A stretch of DNA of 64,000 nt, taken from assembly GCA_963780655.1 (NCBI GenBank), contig CAWACP010000003.1, positions 1,178,001 through 1,242,000 on the forward strand. The letters run 5' to 3'. A model generated the notes under the pieces. The model was not told the origin of the DNA, ran no database searches, and saw nothing but the letters and a program-made list of their open reading frames with translations. The position numbers were made by a program, and so were the translations under genes. Positions within the stretch are counted from its first letter, which is position 1; every line of letters starts with the position of its first letter. Shown piece after piece: positions 8,808 through 18,373 of this stretch. This stretch comes from CAWACP01 sp963780655. Lineage in GTDB: Bacteria; Acidobacteriota; Terriglobia; Bryobacterales; Bryobacteraceae.

Positions 8808-10632
8808 ACATCTCGGCGCCTACGTTGCCATCTGCCTGGCGGCGCTGGTGGTTGCTCTCGTCGCGGACTTCACGCGCATCGGCGAACAGATCGACAATTA
8901 TGCGTACGATCTGATCTTCCGCTTCAATCCGCCCGCGTACCGCCGGCCGCCCTCGTCCGTCATCGTCGCTATCGACGATGCCACGCTCGCGAAGCTGGGC
9001 GGGGTGCGGAGCTATCGCGCGATTCTGGCGCGCGGTCTGAGAGCTCTGGCCCCGGCCGCGCCTGGCGTGGTGGCCATCGACATGGTGCTCAGCGATCCTG
9101 GCCGCGGCGCCGTGGCGGCGCAGGAAGATGTCGATCTCGCGCGCGCCATGTCCGGCGTTCACAATCTGGTGCTGGCAACCGACCTTGCCGATGGCCAATG
9201 GCAAGATCCTCTGCCCATGTTCGCCCCGCCCGGAATTCTCGTAGGACACGCGCGCGCCGACGAGGAATCGCGCGATGGCGTGACGCGCTCCATTGCTCTC
9301 GAAAGGGTCGCCGGGCAGGAGCGCCACTGGGCGCTCGCGCTCGAGGCGTTCCGGCTGGCGCGCGGCGCGAAATACATCGTCGAGCTTCCCCGCGACCTCG
9401 CCGTCGCAGGCGAGGTCATCCCAACCAAAGGCCCATACCGTTCCATGCGCATCCGCTACTCGACGTCCTCCCTGCCCATGGTTTCGCTCGCCGACGTCGT
9501 CGATAATCCGGCGACGGCTGCGCGGCTGCGCGGGCGCACGGTGTTTCTCGGCGTCACCTCTCTGTCCGCCGCCAACGACCGCATTGTGACTCCCTACGGA
9601 AACCAGCGCATCTCCGGCGTGGAGGTGCATGCCCAGGCATTCGAGACGCTCGATTCCGGCCAGTTCCTTCGCGACGCACCCGATCACGACGTGCTGGGGG
9701 CGTGCCTGCTCATCGCCATGCTCGCGGCGTGCCTGTTCGCATGGGCCTCTGGCTGGCGCGCGAACCTGCTGGGCATCGCGCTGCTGGCGGCTGCGCATGC
9801 CATGCCCGTGATTCTGTTCCGCCATGACGTCGTGTTTCCGTATTTCGCCCCGTTTGCGACGGCGTGGCTGAGCGTCTCCGCCGCCGCCAGCTACCAGCAC
9901 TTCGGCGTGCGCCGGCAGTTGCGGAAATCGGAGAGCGATCGCCGCCGTTATCAGCAGGCCATCCACTTTGTCACGCATGAGATGAAGACGCCCCTCACCG
10001 CCATTCAGGGATCGAGCGAGCTCATGGGCCGCTACAACCTCACCGAGGACAAGCGCAAGCAGATGGCCGCCATGATCAACGCGGAATCGAAGCGCCTGGC
10101 CGGAATGATCCAGACGTTCCTCGACGTCGAGCGCCTTTCGGAAGGGCAGATGCAGTTGAAACGCGAGCCATTCTCCGTCAGCGAGCTGCTGGATGGCTGC
10201 ATGCAGCGAATCCAGGCGTATGCCGCGCGGAAGGACACCGTGGTGCGCGCCGGCGAGATCAGTCCCGCCACTCTGACCGGCGATCGTGAGCTGATGGAAT
10301 ATGCGGTTTACAACCTGCTCACGAACGCGGTCAAATATTCGCCGGCCCAGACTGAGGTTTCCGTAACGGCCGTGGCCCAGGACGGGCGCCTGCACCTGTC
10401 GGTGCGCGATCGGGGCATGGGTATCGATGCGAAGGACCTGAAGAAAATCTTCCACAAGTTTTATCGGACGCGGCGCGCGGAGGCTTCCGGCGAATCCGGA
10501 ACGGGCATCGGACTCTCCATCGTCGAGCAGATAGTCGTGCACCATGGCGGCCGCATGGAAGTGACCAGCGCCATCGGTCAGGGCTCCTGCTTCACCATCG
10601 TCCTGCCCTGCGAAGCGTCGGTCAGGCTGTAG
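8785..10632 (+). CDS. CHASE2-domain sensor histidine kinase
   Basis: Membrane sensor kinase of 615 aa. One N-terminal membrane helix (about 11-28) precedes a periplasmic CHASE2 domain (about 30-300, with VIVAIDDATLAKLG and VVAIDMVLSDPG). About three membrane helices (about 305-375) lead to the kinase core. The phospho-acceptor is His398 in THEMKTPL. The ATPase shows the N box NLLTNAVKYSP, G1 DRGMGID and G2 GTGIGLSIV. The TTG at 8785 overlaps the upstream peptidase by 23 bp. No cognate response regulator is adjacent, so its partner is unknown; the ligand of CHASE2 is generally unknown. Confidence 0.9.
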   Translation: MKRLWQNRHLGAYVAICLAALVVALVADFTRIGEQIDNYAYDLIFRFNPPAYRRPPSSVIVAIDDATLAKLGGVRSYRAILARGLRALAPAAPGVVAIDMVLSDPGRGAVAAQEDVDLARAMSGVHNLVLATDLADGQWQDPLPMFAPPGILVGHARADEESRDGVTRSIALERVAGQERHWALALEAFRLARGAKYIVELPRDLAVAGEVIPTKGPYRSMRIRYSTSSLPMVSLADVVDNPATAARLRGRTVFLGVTSLSAANDRIVTPYGNQRISGVEVHAQAFETLDSGQFLRDAPDHDVLGACLLIAMLAACLFAWASGWRANLLGIALLAAAHAMPVILFRHDVVFPYFAPFATAWLSVSAAASYQHFGVRRQLRKSESDRRRYQQAIHFVTHEMKTPLTAIQGSSELMGRYNLTEDKRKQMAAMINAESKRLAGMIQTFLDVERLSEGQMQLKREPFSVSELLDGCMQRIQAYAARKDTVVRAGEISPATLTGDRELMEYAVYNLLTNAVKYSPAQTEVSVTAVAQDGRLHLSVRDRGMGIDAKDLKKIFHKFYRTRRAEASGESGTGIGLSIVEQIVVHHGGRMEVTSAIGQGSCFTIVLPCEASVRL

Positions 10633-10754
10633 CCCGCGGCACACTGTGAAAGCGCCGGATGTGTAGGACGGAAGCGTGCGCCAGGACAGTGCTAATACAA
10701 ACCAATTAGAGATTTGCGTGTCGCGTTACCGCTAGAATCAGTCTAATTGTCTCC

Positions 10755-13700
10755 ATGAAGAGGGTCTTGCTGGTCCCCTGTGCCGTTTGCCTGATGATCT
10801 GTCTGGGCGCGAGCGGCGATGTTGAAGAGAAGCTGTGGCATTACCGGAACCTCGGTAAGGCGATGTACGAGAATCCCACCACGCAGCTTCAGGCCATCGA
10901 GGAGTTCAGGAAAGCTCTCGACCTTTCGCCTGATTCGATTCGCGAGCAGCTGAACTATGCGCTGGCTCTGCTGCGCGGCGGCCGCACCGAAGACGGCGTC
11001 GCGGAACTGATCAAGGTTCAGAAGGAAGACCCGACCCTCCCCCACACCTGGTTCAATCTGGGCGTTTACTACCGCAAGAACGGCGATTTCGACAAGGCCA
11101 CCGCGCAGTTCCGGCAGATGGTGGCGCTGGTTCCCGGCGAGCCGAAAGCCCATTACAACCTGGGCGTGCTTTACCGCCAGAACGGCAAGCTCGACGATGG
11201 GCAGAAGGAATTCGAGATTGCCGCGAAGCTCGATCCGAATCTGGCCGCGCCGCACTTCCAGCTCTTCAACATCTTCCGGCAGCAGGGCAAGAAAGAGGAT
11301 GCGGCCAGGGAGCTGAAGATCTTCACCGCCCTGAAGAAATCGCAGGAGGGCGCGGTGATCGCGGAGGATATGGAGTGGTGCGACTACGCGGAGATCTGGG
11401 ACCCCATCGACATGAAGCCGCTGGCCCCTGAGCCCGCCGCGAAGTTCGAAACGCGTAAACTGCCCGGCGACGTCGATCCCGCGAGCGCCGGCATGCTCGT
11501 ACTCGATTCCACGGGCGCGGGCCACGGCGATCTTCTGGTGTGGTCATTGAAAGGGATTCTGCTGTATCGCGACGGGCAGGACCTTGTGAAGAACTCGGGG
11601 CTCGATGGCATTGCCGGCGTGATCTCGGTTGCCTCGGGCGATTTCGATAACGACGGTTTGCCCGACCTCTGCGTGCTGACGGAGAAGGGTCCGCAGCTCT
11701 GGCGCAACGTGAAGGGCCGATTTACGCGTTTCGCGGCGAACCTGCCGGCCGAGCGCTTCGAAAAGGCTGTCTGGATCGACTATGACCACGACTACGATCT
11801 CGACCTGGTGCTGCTGGGCGAGCACTCGCGCGCCTTCCGCAATCAGGGTGCAGCCGGCTTCGTGGATCATACGCAGACCTATCCGATTCCGGAGGGCCAC
11901 GCCATAGACGGCGTGGTGACGCGCGTGTCCAAAGACAGCAAGGCCTTCGATCTGGTTGTCTCCTACGCCGGCCACGCGGGCGCTGTGGTCCTGGACCTGC
12001 TGGGCGAGCACTTCGAGGTCAGGCCTCTGCCAGAGCTGCCGGCAGGTACTCGGCATCTGGTCGCCGAAGACTTCAACCACGATGGCTGGCTCGATCTGGC
12101 CTGGGATGGGGGAGCGCTGGCAAACGCGCAGGGCGTTTTCAAAACGGCCGCTGGTGTGGATCCGCCGACGGGCATCGAGGCCGATTTCGACCGCGATGGC
12201 CGCATCGATCGCGCCGCCGTCACTCCCGCCGGCGTGGAACTGGCGCTGAATCGTACACCGGAGCAGGCCGGCGGCGGCATCGGCATCCAGATCGTCGGCG
12301 TTAAGAACCTCAAGCTTGGGTACGGTTCCGAAGTGGAGGTCAAGTCCGGGCTGCTCTATGACAAGAAGCTCTACGAGGGCGTGCCGCTCACCTTCAACCT
12401 GCGCGGGCGCAAACAGGCCGACACGGTGCGCATCACCTGGGCCAACGGACTCATCCAGAACGAGACCGAGCAGGCCGCCGGCAAGACGTACAGCTATCCC
12501 GAGGCGCAACGGCTGTCGGGCTCCTGCCCGATGATCTGGGCGCGCGATGCGTCCGGCCATTTCCGATTTATTACCGACGTGCTCGGCGTGGCCCCGCTGG
12601 GCGCCAGTTCCGGCGACGGCCAGTATTTTCCGGTGGATCATCAGGAGTACATCCAGATCCCTGGCGATGCGCTTTCGGCTGTGGATGGACAGTATGAGAT
12701 CCGCGTCTCCGAAGAGCTGAGCGAGGTTTCCTACATCGACCAGGCCCAGTTGCTCGCGGTGGATCACCCGGCGAACGTCGAGCTGTTTCTCAACGAGAAG
12801 TGGAAATCGCCTCCGTATCCCGACTTCCGCCTGTACGGCGCGCGGAAGCGCATCTATCCGGTCTCGGCGCGCGACGATGCGGGACGCGATGTGCTCGATG
12901 CCGTTCTGAAGCGCGACGGCGTCTATCCGAACACGTTCCGTCACGACATGAACGGCGTGGCGGAGATGCATTCGCTCACGCTCGATTTCGGCCGCGCTGC
13001 CGCGCGCGACAATCGCGCCGTGCTGCTGCTGAACGGCTGGGTGGACTGGGCCGACGGCAGCACCTTCCTGTCCGCCGCGCAGTCGCGCAAAGGCGGGTTG
13101 GTCACGCCGTACCTGCAGGTGAAGGACGAGCAGGGACGCTGGAAGACGGTGATTGAGGACATGGGCATGCCCTCCGGCAAGCCGAAAACCATCGGCGTCG
13201 ACCTCACGGGCAGGTTCCTGTCGAAATCGCGTGAGGTTCGAATTGTCACTAATATCTGCGTCTATTGGGACGAAATCTTTCTGAGCGACGATTCGGCGGC
13301 GCCCCCCGCCGTTGTGAACCCCGTGCCCGCATCGCTGGCCGACCTCCATTTCCGCGGTTTCTCGAAGCCGGTGATCGCGGCCGACCGGTCGCAGCCGGAG
13401 TCGTTCCTCTACGATGCAGTTTCCGAAGTCACTAATTGGAATCCGACGCCCGGCATGTACACGCGCTACGGCGACGTGCGCCCATTACTCGAAAAGCCGG
13501 ACGACATGTTCGTCATCATGGGATCGGGCGATGAGATGAGCCTTCTGTTTGACGCGCGCCGTCTGCCGCCCCTGCGCGGCGGATGGCGACGAGACTTCAT
13601 TCTTAAGGTGGACGGCTGGGCCAAGGACCGCGACGCCAACACGGCGTTCTCGCAGACCGTGGCGCCGCTGCCATTCCATGCCATGACAAGTTATCCCTTC

Positions 13701-13835
13701 GCGGCGGGTGAGCACTATCCGCATGATGCCGCGCACGACCAGTACCGCAGGACTTACAACACGCGGCCTGCGCTCCGGCTGATCAGGCCCTTAGTTGAGA
13801 GAGCGCAGATACCGGCGCGAGGGTCGGGCAACTAA
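10755..13835 (+). CDS. TPR / FG-GAP / ASPIC-UnbV secreted protein
   Basis: Large exported protein of 1026 aa, first gene of a tight operon. A signal peptide (about 1-21) is followed by four TPR motifs (about 30-190, for example LPHTWFNLGVYYRKNGDFDKA). A beta-propeller-like run of FG-GAP/VCBS repeats follows (about 240-500) with calcium-type loops DFDNDGLPDL, DYDHDYDLDL, DFNHDGWLDL and DFDRDGRIDR. An ASPIC/UnbV-like module lies near 510-590. The C-terminal 430 residues look like all-beta ligand-binding domains that I cannot name. It ends 1 bp before the cytochrome start, suggesting the two proteins work together at the cell surface. Confidence 0.85.
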   Translation: MKRVLLVPCAVCLMICLGASGDVEEKLWHYRNLGKAMYENPTTQLQAIEEFRKALDLSPDSIREQLNYALALLRGGRTEDGVAELIKVQKEDPTLPHTWFNLGVYYRKNGDFDKATAQFRQMVALVPGEPKAHYNLGVLYRQNGKLDDGQKEFEIAAKLDPNLAAPHFQLFNIFRQQGKKEDAARELKIFTALKKSQEGAVIAEDMEWCDYAEIWDPIDMKPLAPEPAAKFETRKLPGDVDPASAGMLVLDSTGAGHGDLLVWSLKGILLYRDGQDLVKNSGLDGIAGVISVASGDFDNDGLPDLCVLTEKGPQLWRNVKGRFTRFAANLPAERFEKAVWIDYDHDYDLDLVLLGEHSRAFRNQGAAGFVDHTQTYPIPEGHAIDGVVTRVSKDSKAFDLVVSYAGHAGAVVLDLLGEHFEVRPLPELPAGTRHLVAEDFNHDGWLDLAWDGGALANAQGVFKTAAGVDPPTGIEADFDRDGRIDRAAVTPAGVELALNRTPEQAGGGIGIQIVGVKNLKLGYGSEVEVKSGLLYDKKLYEGVPLTFNLRGRKQADTVRITWANGLIQNETEQAAGKTYSYPEAQRLSGSCPMIWARDASGHFRFITDVLGVAPLGASSGDGQYFPVDHQEYIQIPGDALSAVDGQYEIRVSEELSEVSYIDQAQLLAVDHPANVELFLNEKWKSPPYPDFRLYGARKRIYPVSARDDAGRDVLDAVLKRDGVYPNTFRHDMNGVAEMHSLTLDFGRAAARDNRAVLLLNGWVDWADGSTFLSAAQSRKGGLVTPYLQVKDEQGRWKTVIEDMGMPSGKPKTIGVDLTGRFLSKSREVRIVTNICVYWDEIFLSDDSAAPPAVVNPVPASLADLHFRGFSKPVIAADRSQPESFLYDAVSEVTNWNPTPGMYTRYGDVRPLLEKPDDMFVIMGSGDEMSLLFDARRLPPLRGGWRRDFILKVDGWAKDRDANTAFSQTVAPLPFHAMTSYPFAAGEHYPHDAAHDQYRRTYNTRPALRLIRPLVERAQIPARGSGN

Positions 13836-13836
13836 G

Positions 13837-16686
13837 ATGTTTCGTAAGCTGTTCGCGGTTCTGTTTCTGGCGCTGCTGCTGAATACGGCCTATATCTCCG
13901 CCTTCGCAACACCCAGCATCTTCTACATGGGTAACGTGTTGCTGCATGTGTTAGTCGGGGCGGGCTTATTCGTCGCGTTTGTTCGCCTGATGGCGAGGGA
14001 CCCGGATCTGCGGATGCGCGCCATGCCGGCTCTTGTCATACTTACTGTCGCCGCACTTGCCGGCGGGTATCTGACGGCCTTTGGCGCGACGCGCGCTCAT
14101 AACTGGGCTCTGTACACGCACATCGTTACCGCCATTCTCGGCGTTCTGCTTTTGTTCCCGTATGTACTGGACAAGGCGGACACAGCGGGAGGCGGATGGG
14201 TTCGTTTCCGCAACGCCTTCGCGGCGCTGACTGTGTTCCTGTTCGTGCTTCCGCTCTCGGCGAACCTCTATCAAAAGAGGTACCCGGCGCCCGACGACAG
14301 CATTCGAAACCCGCTAACGGCGCCGCTCACTATGGCGGGCGAGGGCGCGGGGCCGAAATCGCCGTTCTGGCCGGCCTCCGCGCAGACTAACACCGGTAAG
14401 ATCATCCCCTCCAACTTCTTCATGGACTCCGCGCAGTGCGGTGAGTGCCACAAGGATATCTATGATCAGTGGAAGGGCTCGATGCATCATTTTGCATCGT
14501 TCAATAACCAATACTACCGCAAAGCCATTGAATACATGCAGGCAGTGCAGGGCACAACCAAAGGCAGTAAGTGGTGCGCGGGCTGCCACGATCACGCGGT
14601 ATTCTTCAATGGCCGTTTCGACAAGCCCATCAGTGAACAGATCGATACGCCCGAGGCGCAAAATGGGCTCGGCTGTATGTCGTGCCACGCTATCACGGCG
14701 GTCCACAGCACCATGGGCAACAACGATTTCACGGTCACCTATCCGCCGCTGCACGAGTTGGCTTCCAGCACCAATCCGATCATCCACGCGACCGATAAGT
14801 TTCTGACTTACCTCGATCCCGAGCCGCATCGCCGCACGTTTCTGAAACCGTTCATGAAGGGTAAGTCGGAGTTTTGCGCTTCCTGCCACAAAGTGCATCT
14901 GGACGGACCCGTGAATAACTACCGCTGGATCCGCGGATTCAACGATTACGATAACTGGCAGGCGAGCGGTGTTTCCGGACAGGGCGCGCGGTCCTTCTAC
15001 TATCCGGCGAAGCCGATGGTGTGCATGGATTGTCACATGCCCCTGGTCCGCTCGAACGATCCGGGCAATATCAACGGCATGGTGCACTCGCATCGCTTCC
15101 CGGCAGCGAATACCGCGGTGGCGTATGTGAATAAAGATGACGCGCAATTGAAAGCGGAGCAGGATTTCCTGAAATCGGGCTTCATTACCGTTGATATCTT
15201 CGCGGCGTCGCCGGTGACGGAATCGAAGGAGTTGCAGATGCGGCGGCGCGCGTCGGATGTGCCTGCGCTGAACTCGACGTTTGCGGTGGGTGAGGAGTCG
15301 GAGCAGACCGGCCAGACCTTCATCCGCGAGGTGGGCAAGATCTCGGCCCCCATCGACCAGGCGAACGCTGTCTTCCGGCCGGGCGATACCGTGCGCGTGG
15401 ACACGGTGGTGCGCACCCGGAAGATCGGCCACTTCTTCCCTGGCGGCACGGTGGATGCATTCGACATCTGGCTGGAGTTGCAGGGCCGTGATGCGACCGG
15501 CCGCATCATCTACTGGAGCGGCTTCGTGGAAGACAATGGCCGCGGTCCCGTGGAGCCGGGCGCTCATTTCTATAGGTCGTATCAGCTTGACGCCGACGGC
15601 AGTCCCATCGATAAGCGCAACGCCTGGGCGGCGCGCAGCGTGCTGTATGTCCACATGATCCCGCCCGGCGCCGCGGACGTCGTGCATTACCGCGTGAAGA
15701 TTCCAGCGGATGCGAAGGGTCCCATCACGCTCACGGCGAAGCTGAATTACCGAAAGTTCTCCTGGTATTTCAACCGGTTCGCCTATGCGGGCCAACCAGT
15801 CGCCGGCCAGCCTCCCTCGCTTGTCAGTCTCGGCTTCGATAGACGGCAGTTCTCATTCAGTCCCGCGAGCATTCCAACGGATGTTTCGGGTCAGATCAAG
15901 GGCGAGATTCCCAACATCCCGATCACCACGCTGGCGACGGCGGAGGCGAAGCTCCAGGTGGGCGACGCCAAAACCGCAACGGACTGGAATCCGGTGGTTC
16001 GTAAGCAGGACCGCGAGCGCTGGAACGACTGGGGCATCGGCCTGCTGCTGCAGGGCGATCTGAAAGGCGCCGAGTACGCGTTTCGTAAGGTGACCGAGGC
16101 CGAACCCGGCTACGCCGACGGCTGGCTTAACGTGGCGCGCGCATTGATTCAGGAAGGCGAGACCGATGCCGCGAAGCCGTTCATCGACCGGGCCATGAAG
16201 ATCAACCCGAATCTGGGCCGCGTATATTTCTTCAAGGCGATGGCGCAGAAGGCGGACGGCGATTACGACGGCGCTCTGCAATCGCTGAGGGTCACGGCAT
16301 CGCTGTATCCACGCGACCGCGTTGTGCAGAACCAGATTGGCCGCATTCTGTTTCTGCGGCGCGATTACGCGGAAGCCGTGGCCGCGTTCGGAAGGGCGCT
16401 CTCCATCGATCCGGAAGATCTGCAGGCCCACTACAACCTGATGCTTTGTTATCGCGGGCTGAATGAGCCGGAGGAAGCGCAGCGCGAAGAAGCATTGTTT
16501 CGCCGCTTCAAGGCGGATGAATCCGCGCAGAGCATCACGGCAAAGCCGCGCCTGACCAATCCGGAGGACAACAACGAGCGGCAGCCCATTCACGATCACG
16601 AAAACGGTTGGCCGCCGGCGCAGACGAAAACGCCTGCTCCACAAAGGCGGCGACCGGCAGTCACAGAGCAGGCCCTGGCCCAATGA
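13837..16686 (+). CDS. Membrane-anchored pentahaem cytochrome c with TPR domain
   Basis: A 949-aa protein in three parts. The N-terminal 155 residues hold about four membrane helices with several His residues that could bind haem b. A c-type cytochrome region resembling the cytochrome c554 class follows, with five CxxCH motifs near residues 201, 248, 280, 348 and 396. A beta-rich segment then leads to C-terminal TPRs (about 740-900). The ATG at 13837 follows the upstream stop by one base; an earlier in-frame start would add 14 residues. Its TGA overlaps the next ATG (ATGA). It is likely part of an envelope electron-transfer or redox-enzyme complex; electron donor and acceptor are unknown. Confidence 0.85.
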   Translation: MFRKLFAVLFLALLLNTAYISAFATPSIFYMGNVLLHVLVGAGLFVAFVRLMARDPDLRMRAMPALVILTVAALAGGYLTAFGATRAHNWALYTHIVTAILGVLLLFPYVLDKADTAGGGWVRFRNAFAALTVFLFVLPLSANLYQKRYPAPDDSIRNPLTAPLTMAGEGAGPKSPFWPASAQTNTGKIIPSNFFMDSAQCGECHKDIYDQWKGSMHHFASFNNQYYRKAIEYMQAVQGTTKGSKWCAGCHDHAVFFNGRFDKPISEQIDTPEAQNGLGCMSCHAITAVHSTMGNNDFTVTYPPLHELASSTNPIIHATDKFLTYLDPEPHRRTFLKPFMKGKSEFCASCHKVHLDGPVNNYRWIRGFNDYDNWQASGVSGQGARSFYYPAKPMVCMDCHMPLVRSNDPGNINGMVHSHRFPAANTAVAYVNKDDAQLKAEQDFLKSGFITVDIFAASPVTESKELQMRRRASDVPALNSTFAVGEESEQTGQTFIREVGKISAPIDQANAVFRPGDTVRVDTVVRTRKIGHFFPGGTVDAFDIWLELQGRDATGRIIYWSGFVEDNGRGPVEPGAHFYRSYQLDADGSPIDKRNAWAARSVLYVHMIPPGAADVVHYRVKIPADAKGPITLTAKLNYRKFSWYFNRFAYAGQPVAGQPPSLVSLGFDRRQFSFSPASIPTDVSGQIKGEIPNIPITTLATAEAKLQVGDAKTATDWNPVVRKQDRERWNDWGIGLLLQGDLKGAEYAFRKVTEAEPGYADGWLNVARALIQEGETDAAKPFIDRAMKINPNLGRVYFFKAMAQKADGDYDGALQSLRVTASLYPRDRVVQNQIGRILFLRRDYAEAVAAFGRALSIDPEDLQAHYNLMLCYRGLNEPEEAQREEALFRRFKADESAQSITAKPRLTNPEDNNERQPIHDHENGWPPAQTKTPAPQRRRPAVTEQALAQ

Positions 16687-18335
16687 AATATTCTTATCTT
16701 CTTCTCGCAGCCGGCGCGCTGTTCATCTCAGCCACGACGAACCCTGCGCCGGCGAGCGGAGTCCGCTTCACCGACGTCACCGCCGCGGCCGGCATCCATT
16801 TCGTCCACAACGCGGGCAAGGGCGGCAGGAAATTCCTGCCCGAAACCATGGGTTCGGGAGTAGCGGTGCTCGACGCCGACGGCGACGGCTGGCCCGACAT
16901 TCTGTTCATCAACAGCCGCCCGTTCGGTCCGCATGCGAAGAAGAGCCTGTGCGCGCTCTACCGCAATAACCATAACGGCACGTTCACGGACATCACGCGC
17001 GGCAGCGGGCTGGACGTGGAGATGTATGGCATGGGCGTCGCCGTTGCCGATTACGACAACGATGGGCGCGACGACGTGTACATCACCGCGCTCGGCGGCG
17101 ACCACCTGTTCCACAACGAGGGCCACAGCCGCTTCCGCGATGTCACGAAGCAAGCCGGCATCAATAACGCCAGTTTCCCCGCCAGCGCGGCCTGGCTCGA
17201 TTACGATCGCGACGGCAAGCCCGATCTCTTCGTCGCCAATTACGTTCAGTGGACCGAGAAGGGCGACCTGTGGTGCTCGCTCGACGGCGCCACGAAATCG
17301 TACTGCACGCCGGAATCGTACAAGGGCGTCTCGTCAAAGCTGTACCACAACCTCGGCAACGGCCGGTTCGAGGATGTGACGGCGAAGGCGGGGCTGGCCG
17401 ACCCGACCAGCAAATCGCTGGGCATTACGGTATTCGATTACGATAACGACGGCTGGCCCGATATCTTCGTGGCCAACGATACGCAGCCAAACAAGCTCTA
17501 CCGCAACAATCGCAACGGTACGTTTACCGAAGAAGCGGTGTCGGCGGGCATTGCGTTCGGCGAGGACGGCGTGGCGCGCGGCGCGATGGGAACCGACGCG
17601 GGCGATTATGATCGCACCGGCCACATGGACCTGCTGGTCGGGAACTTCTCTAACCAGATGCTCGGCCTTTATCACAACGAAGGAAACGGTCTGTTCGTGG
17701 ACGAGGCGCCGCGCTCACCGCTGGGCCGCGCCAGCCTGTTGAGCCTGACCTTCGGAACATTCTTTTTCGATTACGATCTGGACGGTTACCCGGATATTTT
17801 CGCCGCGAACGGGCACATCGATGAGGAGATTGGCCGGGTGCAGCCAAAAGTTCAGTACCGGGAATCGCCGCTGCTTTTTCATAACCTCGGCAAGGGCAGA
17901 TTCGAGGACGCCAGCCGCTCTGTCGGACCGGACATCGAACGGCCTTTGGTGGCGCGCGGCGCGGCTTATCTGGATTACGACCGCGATGGCGATCTGGATA
18001 TTGTTATTAATCAGAACAACGGTCCGGCGCGGCTGCTGCGCAACGACGGCGGCAATCGCAATCACTGGCTGACCCTGAAACTGGTGGGCACGAAATCGAA
18101 CCGCAGCGCGCTGGGCGCGGTGGTGCGCGTGGAGACCGCGTCAGGCGCGCAGCAGCAAACCGTTCACAGCGGGTCCAGCTATTGTTCGCAAAGCGAACTC
18201 GCGCTGACCTTCGGTCTGGGGCGCGACAACGTGGCGAAGTCGATCGAGATCACCTGGCCCAGCGGTCACGTGGACAAGTTCACCAACGTGCAGTCAAACC
18301 AGTTCCGCACGGTTACGGAAGGTCAGAAGCCGTAG
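16683..18335 (+). CDS. CRTAC1 family protein (FG-GAP repeats plus ASPIC/UnbV)
   Basis: Exported protein of 550 aa with signal peptide (about 1-24), beginning GVRFTDVTAAAGIHF as is usual for the CRTAC1/UnbV group. Six or more calcium-binding FG-GAP loops are visible (DADGDGWPDI, DYDNDGRDDV, DYDRDGKPDL, DYDNDGWPDI, DYDLDGYPDI, DYDRDGDLDI), consistent with a beta-propeller. The C terminus (about 455-545) is an ASPIC/UnbV domain ending in IEITWPSGHVDKF. Its start overlaps the cytochrome stop by 4 bp, so the three genes from 10755 are one operon. Members of this family often sit next to multihaem cytochromes, but their role is unproven. Confidence 0.9.
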   Translation: MKYSYLLLAAGALFISATTNPAPASGVRFTDVTAAAGIHFVHNAGKGGRKFLPETMGSGVAVLDADGDGWPDILFINSRPFGPHAKKSLCALYRNNHNGTFTDITRGSGLDVEMYGMGVAVADYDNDGRDDVYITALGGDHLFHNEGHSRFRDVTKQAGINNASFPASAAWLDYDRDGKPDLFVANYVQWTEKGDLWCSLDGATKSYCTPESYKGVSSKLYHNLGNGRFEDVTAKAGLADPTSKSLGITVFDYDNDGWPDIFVANDTQPNKLYRNNRNGTFTEEAVSAGIAFGEDGVARGAMGTDAGDYDRTGHMDLLVGNFSNQMLGLYHNEGNGLFVDEAPRSPLGRASLLSLTFGTFFFDYDLDGYPDIFAANGHIDEEIGRVQPKVQYRESPLLFHNLGKGRFEDASRSVGPDIERPLVARGAAYLDYDRDGDLDIVINQNNGPARLLRNDGGNRNHWLTLKLVGTKSNRSALGAVVRVETASGAQQQTVHSGSSYCSQSELALTFGLGRDNVAKSIEITWPSGHVDKFTNVQSNQFRTVTEGQKP

Positions 18336-18337
18336 CG

Positions 18338-18366
18338 TGCATGCGGGCTGAAAGCCTGCTCTACTG
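18338..18366 (+). repeat. REP-like palindrome copy
   Basis: One copy of the dispersed unit GGGCTGAAAGCCTGCTCTAC occurs here, immediately after the CRTAC1 stop. The ATG at 18341 lies inside the repeat and is in frame with the following membrane protein, so the repeat may provide an alternative start codon. Confidence 0.7.
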
Positions 18367-18373
18367 GAAAATC

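Noticed and set aside
8659..10644. Reverse-strand open frame of 661 codons
   Set aside because: Antisense shadow of the CHASE2 kinase.
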